Notes: generated from the letters alone by a model not told the origin. A stretch of DNA of 60,511 bases from Thermodesulfobacteriota bacterium (GCA_028278625.1 JANQDY010000155.1:1-60511); one strand, 5' to 3'. Shown: positions 51,943 to 59,771, counted from the first letter of the stretch. A program made the numbers and translations.

Positions 51943-52977
51943 ATGGCGAAGCAAATGCTGATTGACGCCTATCGAGGCAAAAAAACACCCAAACCACCAT
52001 GGGTTCCTTATGCCGGTGTTCATTGCGCTTTTCTCATCAATGAACCGGCCGACAAAGTGCTGAAGGACCCCGAATTGTTGGCAAAGAGTGTTGTCTATGC
52101 GGCAAAACGGTACAAAGCGGACGGTATCCCCCTGATATTTGATCTGTCCGTTGAAGCCAACGCCGTCGGTTGCGATCTGAAATGGTGGGAGGATAACGTC
52201 CCTTCCGTAAAAACCCATCCCTGTTCCGACAAAACGCCTGCGGAGGCCGGTTTACAGATGCCCACCAAAGATACGGGCCGTTGGCCGGTTCTTTTTGAAG
52301 CGGCAAGGATTGCAAAGCCGCAACTGGATGAGCTGGACTGCTGCCTCATGGGTCTTTTCTGCGGACCCCTGACCCTGGCATCTCATTTGGCGGGTGTTCG
52401 AATCTTCACCGATGTCTACAAGAACAAGGAATTTGCCGCTGACGTCTGCAAATTCGCGGGAGAAGTGGGCGCCAAGTCTGCTGAATTCTATGCGGAAATG
52501 GGTTGCGATATCATCGCCAACGTGGATCCGGTGGCTTCTCAGATCAGGCCTGAGACTTTCCGGGAATACGTGACGCCCAACAGCCAGGCGGCAAACAAGG
52601 TGATCCATGATGCCGGTATCACGTCATCATTCTTCATCTGCGGGGACGCGACCAAGGTGATGGAAGAGGTCTGCAAGGTGGGGACCCACGGATTTGCCAT
52701 TGATGAGCAGATGAACATGAACTTCATCCGCGATCTTGCCCGCAAGTACGGCGTGGGCTTCGGCGGAAATCTGAAGCTGACATTGGCCCTCAGTTTGGGC
52801 CTGCTGTCCTCAAGGGAAGATGCCATCGTGAGTCTTGCTGCCGGAGGTCAGCACGGCTATACCTTCGCACCTGGGTGAGACATGCCATACGATGTTCCGG
52901 TGGAACATATGGATCAGGCAATCGAAGCCCGCGACTGGTATGAGCAGTATTATGCCAAGTACCCGGATTCTTGGTAA
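51943..52977 (+). CDS. UroD-fold methyltransferase, predicted selenoprotein (Sec312)
   Basis: 344 residues with TGA 52876-52878 as Sec312. The frame continues without a break to TAA 52975: YTFAPG-U-DMPYDVPVEHMDQAI...AKYPDSW. In the relative at 32919 the same place reads LAPGCEFP, so Sec replaces the third zinc-ligand Cys. At the usual His-x-Cys site the protein has FFICGDAT, Phe instead of His, so the metal site differs. Strong start (AAGGAG) and a perfect SECIS-like hairpin downstream of the TGA support translation. It opens the + strand operon that ends with YkgJ. Substrate unknown; Sec could give a more nucleophilic or lower-pKa metal ligand. Confidence 0.92.
52892..52908 (+). promoter_or_regulatory. 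bSECIS-like hairpin of the Sec-methyltransferase
   Basis: ATGTTCC-GGT-GGAACAT, a perfect 7-bp stem with a 3-base loop starting GG, 13 bases after the TGA. It fits the known bacterial SECIS position and loop rule closely. Confidence 0.82.
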
Positions 52978-53006
52978 ACGAACTAGATACAAGGAGGATT
53001 CGGATC

Positions 53007-53408
53007 ATGGCAGACAAGATAGTCATAGACGTGGTAACCTTGGACAGCGTGCAATGCGCGGCCTGTGGATACATGATGGAATCCATTGCGGCCCTGCCGG
53101 ATGACGTTCAGGAGATGATTGAATATAAAGAGTGGTCTATCAAAAACAAGGACGGTATCGGGAAATTCATGGAACTGGGCGTGCAGGTTTTGCCGTCCAT
53201 TTGCATTGAAAGGGATATCGTCTTTCCCAGCATCATCCCTCAGTATGAAGAACTGATTGATGAAATGGCCAAACGGGCGCCCTCAGACGAAATGAAGGAG
53301 AGAATTGCGTCACTTCGCGAAAAAGGTTTTCAGTTCGATAAGATTCAGGAGAACCTTGCCAAGGCCGGCGCCGGGAAGTCCACACGGGTCGATTCAACAG
53401 TAGAGTAA
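53007..53408 (+). CDS. Thioredoxin-like protein with CxxC (Cys parent of the Sec copies)
   Basis: 133 residues from ATG 53007 (AAGGAGG upstream). N-terminal strand KIVIDVVTLDSVQ, active site CAACGYMMES, cis-Pro in VQVLPSICIERDIVFP, and a C-terminal helix EELIDEMAKRAPSD with a further 30-residue tail. It is a close relative of the protein at 57645, in which the first Cys is Sec (NQ-U-LACVYM). Member 1 of four in this operon sharing [C/U]xxC followed by xYM. Likely a small redox partner for the Sec-methyltransferase or reductase nearby. Confidence 0.85.
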   Translation: MADKIVIDVVTLDSVQCAACGYMMESIAALPDDVQEMIEYKEWSIKNKDGIGKFMELGVQVLPSICIERDIVFPSIIPQYEELIDEMAKRAPSDEMKERIASLREKGFQFDKIQENLAKAGAGKSTRVDSTVE

Positions 53409-53418
53409 CTTTTTACAT

Positions 53419-53451
53419 GTTAAACGGGGTCTATGACCGGCCCCGTTTAAC
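53419..53451 (+). terminator. Hairpin between the thioredoxin-like and zinc-ribbon genes
   Basis: GTTAAACGGGG and CCCCGTTTAAC form an 11-bp perfect stem with an 11-base loop, followed by ATTATTTT. The weak T-tract suggests partial termination within the operon, which would make the first two genes the most expressed. Confidence 0.65.
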
Positions 53452-53472
53452 ATTATTTTGTGAGGATTGATT

Positions 53473-53763
53473 TTGCCGCCGACTCAAACCATTGAAGATT
53501 TTCGAACGTTTATTATGGAACATGGCCTGCCGGATACCGAAATCGCATTGTTCGGTGTTAAATGCCCCTATTGCGGCAAATCGGATCGGATCAAAAAGCT
53601 GGATCCCCCCGGCGATTTGGGCCAGGTGCTCGATGAGGAAGCGCTGACTGTTTACGAGGCTTTCTTCCAGGAAATGGGGGATCCCGATACCTCCATGGGC
53701 GTCTGTGGTTTTTGTCGAAACTGTTTGACCCTTAAGGGAGGCGGCAGGGCCGAACCGCTTTGA
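53473..53763 (+). CDS. Small zinc-ribbon-like protein
   Basis: 96 residues from TTG 53473, six bases after GAGGA (an earlier TTG at 53467 touches the ribosome binding site). Two Cys pairs, KCPYCGKSD and GVCGFCRNC, give a zinc-ribbon-like site. The rest is DEEALTVYEAFFQEMGDPDTSMG. I do not recognise the family. It lies between the thioredoxin-like gene and a CobW GTPase, with the GTPase starting 17 bases later. Metal hand-over to the GTPase is a guess. Confidence 0.65.
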   Translation: MPPTQTIEDFRTFIMEHGLPDTEIALFGVKCPYCGKSDRIKKLDPPGDLGQVLDEEALTVYEAFFQEMGDPDTSMGVCGFCRNCLTLKGGGRAEPL

Positions 53764-53780
53764 AAGGAGTCCTTTGAAAA

Positions 53781-54815
53781 ATGTCTGATGTGACCCGCGT
53801 GTATTTGATAACCGGATTTCTGGGAAGCGGAAAGACCACTCTGCTGAACCGAATCATCAAGAGATTTCCGAAAGATCGGAAACTGACGCTTTTGGTCAAC
53901 GAGTTCGGGGAGATCGGGGTGGACGGGACCCTGGTGGAGGGTGACGACATCGACATGATGGAGATCAGCAAGGGATCGATTTTCTGTGTTTGCGTCAAAA
54001 CCGATTTCATCAAAGGACTTTATGAATTGAACACGACGGTCCAGCCGGACGTCCTGTTGATTGAGTCCACGGGTGTTGCCAATCCATCGGATCTCAAGAA
54101 AGATCTCAAGCTCCCCATATTTAACGACCGCTTCCAGTTCAAGGAGCAGTTTTGCATGGTGGATGCGGCCCACTTCGCGGATGCCTATGAAGTTTATGCA
54201 AGTCTTGAAAAGCAGATCGCCTCTTCCAGCGTCTTCATCATCAATAAGGTGGATCTGGCATCGCCTGAGCAAATCGAGGGAACCAAAAAGATTATTGCCC
54301 GTTTTCATCCTGATCCGGTCTTTTTCGAAACCACCTATGCCGATATACCGCTCGAGCGTTTTTTGGAAGTAGAGGAGCGGAAAGAACCTTCTCCGACTCT
54401 TCCGGAGGGTGAAGCCCCCCAAAAGGCAAGACTGTCGGACCAAGAGCTGGACGCGTTTCTGGATCGCCTTCTTGAAAGCCCTGACCTTGAAATCACACCG
54501 CCGGATATGCTCATGTCAGTGGGATACCGGTGGAACGGCAGTGACATTCATGATGTGGAAAAGATTGCCGATGCATTGCCGGCCTCGGTGGTTCGCGCCA
54601 AGGGGTTTCTGGAAGACGTGCGGGGAATGCACATCTTCAATTACGTCATGGGCCATTGGACCATTGAAGAAACCGAGATTCCAAAGGATCGCATTCAGCA
54701 CAAAAACATCGTGGTTTTTATTGGCCCCCCTGAATCAATGGCAGGCATCGAAGCGGCTGCCGAGACCGGCACATGGTCCAGCCTGGGTGTTTTTCAGCCA
54801 TATTCGGAAGATTAA
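53781..54815 (+). CDS. CobW-family GTPase with altered metal motif
   Basis: 344 residues, AAAGGAG upstream. G domain: ITGFLGSGKTTLLNRI, VNEFGEIGVDG, ESTGVANPSDL and IINKVDLAS, plus a CobW C-terminal domain from about residue 245. Where other CobW proteins have GGCICC, this has KGSIFCVCVKTDF, so the first Cys is lost and the remaining Cys are shifted (C-x-C). Metal binding is probably weaker or different. It belongs to the + strand operon with the Sec-methyltransferase and thioredoxin genes. Confidence 0.86.
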   Translation: MSDVTRVYLITGFLGSGKTTLLNRIIKRFPKDRKLTLLVNEFGEIGVDGTLVEGDDIDMMEISKGSIFCVCVKTDFIKGLYELNTTVQPDVLLIESTGVANPSDLKKDLKLPIFNDRFQFKEQFCMVDAAHFADAYEVYASLEKQIASSSVFIINKVDLASPEQIEGTKKIIARFHPDPVFFETTYADIPLERFLEVEERKEPSPTLPEGEAPQKARLSDQELDAFLDRLLESPDLEITPPDMLMSVGYRWNGSDIHDVEKIADALPASVVRAKGFLEDVRGMHIFNYVMGHWTIEETEIPKDRIQHKNIVVFIGPPESMAGIEAAAETGTWSSLGVFQPYSED

Positions 54816-54879
54816 GAAACCATTCCCCAAATGGGATCAAAAGCCCGTGCGCAGGGTGGAATCATAAAGGGAGAAAATC

Positions 54880-55806
54880 GTGGATGATACGAACACATTT
54901 GATATCATGATCGTCGGGAGTGGTCCTGCCGGCCTGACCGCCGCCCTGTACGCACAGCGTCTTGGGATGAAATGTGTCATTTTCGGCGATGTGCCGGGTG
55001 GAAATCTATACATGGTTCAAAGCCTTGCCAATTTCCCCGGGTTTCCGGGTGGGATTGCGGGCACCGAATGGGGCGTTAAAACCTTTCAGCAGGCCCAGAG
55101 TGAAGGCGGTTTTTTTACCATGAGCCGCCTCGACGCTCTGGAAAAAACAGGAGATCGCTTTTACGCTACCGACACCAACGGCGTGGACTATTCGGCGCCT
55201 ACCGTCATCGTGGCAACCGGACGTGTCCCCGTGACACTGCCGGAGTTTGAATCGCAGATGAAGGGAATCAATTTCTGCTCTGTTTGTGACGGGCCTTTGT
55301 TCCGCGACAAAGATGCAACGCTGGCGGTGGTGGGAAGCGATAACGCTGCGGCCCAGCACGCGTTGACCCTGTCGGGAATCGCCCGGAAAGTACTTCTCAT
55401 CTGCAGGAGCCCTGATTTGAAAATGGATGCGGCACACCAAGATCGCATTGCCGCGGCAAAAAACATCGATCTGATGGTTGAGACCGAAGTGACGGGATGT
55501 CAGGGCCTCGACATCATTGAATCCCTGGAAATCAGGTCTCCGGGCGGTGAGGAGCGACTGCTGCCGGTGGACGGCGTTTTTCTGGCTGTAGGCTGGAACC
55601 CGAGTACGGAGATGATCGGGATGCCCGTTGAAACAATCGAGGGCGGCTATCTTAAGACCGATGGCCAGCTGATGACTTCCATTTCCGGCATGTTTGCGGC
55701 AGGAGACGTGAGAGACACGGATCTGTATCAGGTGCTTTGTGCCTGTGCGGACGGGGCAAGGTGCGCCTTGTACGCCGGCGAATATGTTAAAGCGCGGTTG
55801 AAGTAG
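54880..55806 (+). CDS. Thioredoxin-reductase-like flavoprotein
   Basis: 308 residues from GTG 54880 (AAAGGGAG upstream). FAD-binding GSGPAGLTAALYAQRLG, central NADPH-type motif VVGSDNAAAQHAL, redox-active INFCSVCDGPLF (CxxC), and C-terminal FAD contact MFAAGDVRDTDLYQ. This is the architecture of bacterial thioredoxin reductase. Surrounded by four thioredoxin-like proteins in the operon, so it most likely reduces them. Whether it uses NADPH, NADH or another donor cannot be told; the second nucleotide motif (CRSPDLK) lacks the usual Arg pair for NADPH. Confidence 0.88.
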   Translation: MDDTNTFDIMIVGSGPAGLTAALYAQRLGMKCVIFGDVPGGNLYMVQSLANFPGFPGGIAGTEWGVKTFQQAQSEGGFFTMSRLDALEKTGDRFYATDTNGVDYSAPTVIVATGRVPVTLPEFESQMKGINFCSVCDGPLFRDKDATLAVVGSDNAAAQHALTLSGIARKVLLICRSPDLKMDAAHQDRIAAAKNIDLMVETEVTGCQGLDIIESLEIRSPGGEERLLPVDGVFLAVGWNPSTEMIGMPVETIEGGYLKTDGQLMTSISGMFAAGDVRDTDLYQVLCACADGARCALYAGEYVKARLK

Positions 55807-55877
55807 GTTGGATGTTGGCTTCCCCAAAATGTTTCAATTTGGGATGAATGCTTCAGATGCTTTCATGGAGATAAGGT

Positions 55878-56234
55878 GTGTCCAATTCCCATAAAATCAC
55901 CATAGAGGTCGTTTACAAGGCGGATTACTGTTTGCCTTGCCTTTACATGGATGAAAGTATGCGCCAAGTACTGCCCAAATATGAGCAGTATGTGGATTAC
56001 AAAAGAATCGAATTTATGAAGAGTTCCGGGAAGGATCGATTCCTGGAGCTTTCCTGCAAACTATTCGGCGAAGAGGCGGTCTGGAAAAAGTGTCGCGTTG
56101 CGCCGGTGCCGTCCCTTTTCATTGATGGGGAGCTCTATTTTGACGCAATTCCGCCCATGTTCGAATTGACGAAGGCCATCGATGAGGCCCTTGTGGAGAA
56201 AGGCCTGATGCGGGAGGGAGATAAGCTGCCATGA
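55878..56234 (+). CDS. Thioredoxin-like protein with CxxC
   Basis: 118 residues from GTG 55878 (GGAG upstream). N-terminal strand KITIEVVYKADY, active site CLPCLYMDES, a middle helical region with two further Cys (ELSCKLFGEEAVWKKC), and APVPSLFIDGELYF with the cis-Pro. Member 2 of the [C/U]xxCxYM family in this operon. The stop overlaps the start of the next, Sec-containing member (ATGA), so they are translated together and may form a relay. Confidence 0.82.
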   Translation: MSNSHKITIEVVYKADYCLPCLYMDESMRQVLPKYEQYVDYKRIEFMKSSGKDRFLELSCKLFGEEAVWKKCRVAPVPSLFIDGELYFDAIPPMFELTKAIDEALVEKGLMREGDKLP

Positions 56235-56524
56235 CGACGAAAGAGATTCATATCGAGGTTCTCCACGAAGGTCCCCACTGAGTGCCCTGTGAATACATGG
56301 CCAGGTTGGTCGAATCGGTTGTGGCGGACTACGGTGGTGCCGTTCGATGGGAAAAGGTTATTACAAAAGATCTCCAAGGGGCCCAACGGTTTTTGGCGTT
56401 GTCAAAAGAGCTGGGACGTCCCGCACGGGTCCCATCCATTTATGTGAATGGAAGACTGGCCTTTGATACGACGCCTGAAAGCGCGGATCTTAAAAGATAC
56501 ATAGACCAATTGATTTCCCCCTGA
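56231..56524 (+). CDS. Thioredoxin-like predicted selenoprotein (Sec17, UxxC)
   Basis: 97 residues with TGA 56279-56281 as Sec17: IEVLHEGPH-U-VPCEYMARLVES, then PARVPSIYVNGRLAF with the cis-Pro. The Sec sits exactly at the first active-site Cys of the preceding gene (DY-C-LPCLYM). The ATG overlaps the upstream stop. The frame after the TGA starts at GTG without ribosome binding site but continues a coherent thioredoxin fold, and a hairpin with loop GGT lies 17 bases downstream. Member 3 of the family. A UxxC redox site is expected to be faster and lower in potential than CxxC. Confidence 0.9.
56299..56311 (+). promoter_or_regulatory. bSECIS-like hairpin of the Sec thioredoxin-like protein
   Basis: GGCCA-GGT-TGGTC (5 bp, one G-U pair), 17 bases after the TGA, loop starting GG. 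Confidence 0.7.
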
Positions 56525-56608
56525 AGTTCATATCAGCCTCAAAAAAGCGTGCTACCGCAACATGACGATGTCATTTCATCCAAGCACTGAGCCGAGATTT
56601 TCAATTTC

Positions 56609-57559
56609 ATGAGCCATTCCAACAAGGTACCGAAACGGTTTATTTTTCACACCCAAGGGGTTTGCCCGCCTGAAATTCATTTTGAGCTGAATGGCGATGT
56701 ACTGGAAGAGGTCCGCTTCATGGGAGGGGGCTGCCCAGGAAACGCAAGCCTGGTTTCCCGACTCCTTAAGGGGCGGCCCGTTGATGAAATCCTTCCGGTG
56801 CTGGCGGGCATCGGGTGCCGAGAGAAAACCTCATGTCCGGACCAGCTTTCGGTTGCGCTCCAAAAAGCGATGCAGGGAACGCTTGAGCCGGCCGATACGG
56901 TCCGTTTAAGGGATGACCCGGAAGCGCACGATCGGGTGGGACTTGTGGGTGCGCTGAATGGAAATACCAGGTCTCTTGAGAAGATCATGGACGGGATTGC
57001 GCGCCAAAATGTGGGCGTTGTGTATTGTCTGGGCAATTTCACCGGAAAGGGGAAAAACGTGGGAGAAATGGTGCAACGCCTTCGCGCTCACAAGAATATG
57101 ATCAGCCTTCAGGGCGAAAATGACTGGGACTGCGCAAATAACATGGCAGCGGATGGGTCGCTTTCAAGAACAAGGGACCGCGACTGGATTGCCATGCTGC
57201 CGCAAATGGCCACATTCCGGCTGGGACCCCATAAAGCGGTCGCCTTTTATGGAGATTACCTACAGAATCTGCCCGGATTTTCCGACTTTGCACCCTATGC
57301 TCTTGAAATCAACATGGTTTGCGGTCTTGCCGATTTTATGGAAGATGCGTCTGTTTTTCCGGCGCTTGAAGCAATGACACCGCAATTCGACGCTGATGTG
57401 GTTTTGTTCGGCCAGAGCGAAGCGTGGGGCCACTGGCGCGTGGGCGGAAAGGAATTTTTGGGCGTGGGGTTTTCCGGAAACCGGGAAAACGCTACATGGG
57501 GACTTCTTGAGAGCACAAAAGACGGCCTGCGATTCACAACAGTCGTGGAATCACGTTGA
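56609..57559 (+). CDS. TSCPD domain fused to metallophosphoesterase-like domain
   Basis: 316 residues. The N-terminal TSCPD-type module (about 1-95) is recognised by FHTQGVCPPEIHFELNGDVLEEVRFMGGGCPGNASLVSRLLKG and KTSCPDQLSVAL; in other proteins TSCPD domains occur in B12-dependent ribonucleotide reductases and alone. The C-terminal part (about 110-315) looks like a calcineurin-type phosphoesterase (LVGALNGNTRSLEKI, VYCLGNFTGKGKN, SLQGENDWDCA), but the GD and GNHD metal motifs are degenerate (GN and GEND), so activity is doubtful. No strong ribosome binding site. It lies between the two Sec thioredoxin-like genes. Confidence 0.75.
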   Translation: MSHSNKVPKRFIFHTQGVCPPEIHFELNGDVLEEVRFMGGGCPGNASLVSRLLKGRPVDEILPVLAGIGCREKTSCPDQLSVALQKAMQGTLEPADTVRLRDDPEAHDRVGLVGALNGNTRSLEKIMDGIARQNVGVVYCLGNFTGKGKNVGEMVQRLRAHKNMISLQGENDWDCANNMAADGSLSRTRDRDWIAMLPQMATFRLGPHKAVAFYGDYLQNLPGFSDFAPYALEINMVCGLADFMEDASVFPALEAMTPQFDADVVLFGQSEAWGHWRVGGKEFLGVGFSGNRENATWGLLESTKDGLRFTTVVESR

Positions 57560-57644
57560 TCTTCCCCTTTGAAAGAGCGGTTCCGAAACCGGAAAAGCCT
57601 TCTGTTTAAGACCTGAAACTGCAATATGGAGCGAGGATGGGCAT

Positions 57645-57929
57645 ATGGCACAAAAAGTGGTGGTGGACGTACTATTAACTGACTTTAACCAGTGACTCGC
57701 CTGTGTCTACATGGCGGAATCGGTAAAGGTTTTACCGGAAGAGATTCAGAATATCATAGAGGTTCATGAATGGGACATGCGGACCCGCGAGGGGGTGCAG
57801 CGTTTTAAAGAGCTGAAAGCGAAATCCCTGCCCAGCGTTGCACTGGATGGCGATCTCGTTTACGAGGCCATTATTCCGGGCCAGGAAGAGCTGATTGAAG
57901 AGCTGAGACGGCGATACAAAGACAAATAG
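57645..57929 (+). CDS. Thioredoxin-like predicted selenoprotein (Sec17, UxxC), second copy
   Basis: 94 residues with TGA 57693-57695 as Sec17: VVVDVLLTDFNQ-U-LACVYMAESVKVLPEE. It aligns throughout with the CxxC protein at 53007 (DSVQ-C-AACGYMMES; EWSIKNKDG versus EWDMRTREG; LPS cis-Pro), so Sec replaces a Cys. The ATG at 57645 has GCGAGGATGG upstream (GAGG), and the frame is continuous to TAG 57927. A perfect 7-bp hairpin with loop GGT lies 25 bases after the TGA. Member 4 of the family, 12 bases before the SMC-like gene. Confidence 0.9.
57721..57737 (+). promoter_or_regulatory. bSECIS-like hairpin of the second Sec thioredoxin-like protein
   Basis: CGGTAAA-GGT-TTTACCG, a perfect 7-bp stem with loop GGT, 25 bases after the TGA. 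A shorter stem (CGCC/GGCG with TGT/ACA) lies nearer the TGA and could be an alternative. Confidence 0.72.
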
Positions 57930-57941
57930 GAGAAGGGTGGC

Positions 57942-58922
57942 ATGCATCTGGAAGAGGTCAATATCGAAGGGTTCAAATCGTTTTCCGAAAAGACCAATAT
58001 GGGGTTTCAACCGGGCATCGGCGTAATTATCGGTAACAACGGGGTCGGAAAAAGCAACATTCTGGACGCCATTGTGTGGGCAATGGGAGAAGATGATGTG
58101 GGCAGGCTCAGATGCTACAACCGTGATGAGCTCTTTTTTGGCGGGAGCAACCGGTATCCGCCCGCGGAAGGAATCGCCGTGGAATTGTTGTTCAAGGATG
58201 GTTCCGGTAAAGATAAATCCGTAATCAAACTCCGAAGGACCATGCGCCGAAAGGGCCGAAGCCGGTTTCGCATGGACGATAAACCGTGCGGCAGATCGGA
58301 ATATGAGAAGAAGCTTGAGTCCCTCCAGCTGGGGGATTCGCTGAAAACCATCATTCGACAGGAAGAGATCAATGATCTCCTGCAACTGACGCCCCGGAGG
58401 CGTTTTTCCGTGGTCCGCAACCTGATGGCCATGAAAAACGAAAATGGGCTGGTAAAACGGATCCGGGACCGGGTGACGCCCCTTTTCTACCGGTACATGG
58501 GGTATCTCATGCCCCTGGCGGAGGTTCGTCTGGATGTGGGAACGGAAAAGGGCGAAGGGGAAATCGACATTGAGATCGCGCTTTCCGGCAACCGGGTGAG
58601 GCGCGCCCACCAGCTCTCCGGAGGAGAGAAAGCCATCACCAGCCTGGCGCTCAAATTGGCCCTTTTTCACCTGCTTGACAGCCCCTTCTATCTTTTGGAC
58701 GAGGTGGAGCCGTCTCTTGATTATACCAATCACAAGTCAATGCAGGCCTTTTTAAAGGACGTGGCAACCGATAAGCAGCTGGTGATGATTACGCACCTTC
58801 GCAGTACCATAGAGCTTGCCTATACGGTCCATGGTGTCAGAACCCGTTTTGACGGGTCCTCTTTCATGAAATTCTATTTTGTCATGGACGAACGTCTGTT
58901 GCGGCTCTATAAGTGTTGCTGA
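57942..58922 (+). CDS. SMC-like head-only ATPase without coiled coil or hinge
   Basis: 326 residues. N-terminal head: VNIEGFKSFSEKTNM, Walker A IGNNGVGKSNILDAIVWAMG, then IIRQEEINDLLQLTPRRRFSVV, equivalent to the SMC block before the coiled coil. It then passes directly, in about 50 residues, to the C-terminal head: VRLDVGTEKGEGEIDIEIAL, ABC signature HQLSGGEKAITSLALKLALF, Walker B FYLLDEVEPSLD and the D/H-loop LVMITHLRSTIELA. A full SMC has 700-900 more residues of coiled coil and hinge. AGGAG lies upstream. All catalytic motifs are intact, so it should be an active dimerising ATPase. Its role among redox and methyltransferase genes is unknown. Confidence 0.88.
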   Translation: MHLEEVNIEGFKSFSEKTNMGFQPGIGVIIGNNGVGKSNILDAIVWAMGEDDVGRLRCYNRDELFFGGSNRYPPAEGIAVELLFKDGSGKDKSVIKLRRTMRRKGRSRFRMDDKPCGRSEYEKKLESLQLGDSLKTIIRQEEINDLLQLTPRRRFSVVRNLMAMKNENGLVKRIRDRVTPLFYRYMGYLMPLAEVRLDVGTEKGEGEIDIEIALSGNRVRRAHQLSGGEKAITSLALKLALFHLLDSPFYLLDEVEPSLDYTNHKSMQAFLKDVATDKQLVMITHLRSTIELAYTVHGVRTRFDGSSFMKFYFVMDERLLRLYKCC

Positions 58923-58956
58923 TGAGGCCCATGAACCGTAAAACGGGAAGAAGAAA

Positions 58957-59712
58957 ATGATCGATGGCATGAAACTACAGGAGGCGGTGCTCAAAAACCG
59001 GAAGGCTTTAAAAGCGCTCAAAAAAGCATATGAGGCGCTTCCTGAGACCGTCTGCAATTGTGATACCATCGGTGTTTGTTGCGTTTCCCTGCCGGAAATG
59101 ACGGTTCTGGAAGCCCTATTGTGGATGGAAGCCATTTCAGGGTTCCCCGATCATGAACAAATGTCCCTTCTTAACAGGTTTGTCCATTTCTATCTGACCG
59201 GTCCTGTTTATCATACCGGTTGTCCCTTTTGTGTTGAAGGTTCCTGTTCCAACTATGACCTAAGGCCCTTTGCATGTCGCGCATACGGATTATGGAGCCG
59301 CAAGTTGGGGAAGGAACAGACGCGAAAAAACCGCGACGCCCAGAAAGCCCTGGTGGAGATGTGGGAGAGATTCGGCGTCCCCATTCCGGAAGAGCGCCTT
59401 TTGACGGAAATGGAATACTGCCAAAAGGTCCAAACACGGAATCCCGTTTCCATCTCGGATCATGTTCTGTTGGGCGTACTTGAAACGGTTTATCTTTTGA
59501 GCAAACCGGTGGCGGACTTGCAAAAATCCTTTGAAACCGCCTACCAGTCTGATTTCAGCTACCTTGTGGCCTCCCTTCTCCTGGGGCAGAAAAAGGCGTT
59601 TCTGGGAAAGTATGCCGTTGTGAAAGAGATTGTCACAAAGGGGACGGAAGACCGGCTGAACAGGTTTCTGAAGGCTGTCTCTCCGGAAAAATGGCCTTTT
59701 AATCTCTCCTGA
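58957..59712 (+). CDS. YkgJ-family Cys-cluster protein
   Basis: 251 residues. The N-terminal half carries CNCDTIGVCCVSLPEMT and HTGCPFCVEGSCSNYDLRPFACRAYGLW, the zinc/iron-chelating Cys pattern of YkgJ-like proteins (CxxCx..C..RP..CR). The C-terminal half is helical (VLLGVLETVYLLSKPV; DLQKSFETAYQSDFSYLVASLLLG). It is the last gene of the operon before the intergenic region with site 5. YkgJ proteins are thought to bind an Fe-S cluster or metal; function unproven. Confidence 0.82.
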   Translation: MIDGMKLQEAVLKNRKALKALKKAYEALPETVCNCDTIGVCCVSLPEMTVLEALLWMEAISGFPDHEQMSLLNRFVHFYLTGPVYHTGCPFCVEGSCSNYDLRPFACRAYGLWSRKLGKEQTRKNRDAQKALVEMWERFGVPIPEERLLTEMEYCQKVQTRNPVSISDHVLLGVLETVYLLSKPVADLQKSFETAYQSDFSYLVASLLLGQKKAFLGKYAVVKEIVTKGTEDRLNRFLKAVSPEKWPFNLS

Positions 59713-59771
59713 TTTCCCACGTATTAAACCATCTTGGTAATCCGGCAAAATCAGCCGAAGGGGTGAGGAAA

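Noticed and set aside
45652..57929. In-frame TGA codons as pseudogene mutations or sequencing errors
   Set aside because: At least six genes show TGA only (no TAA or TAG), at active-site or metal-ligand Cys positions, with coherent sequence after the codon and SECIS-like hairpins. Random decay would not give this pattern.
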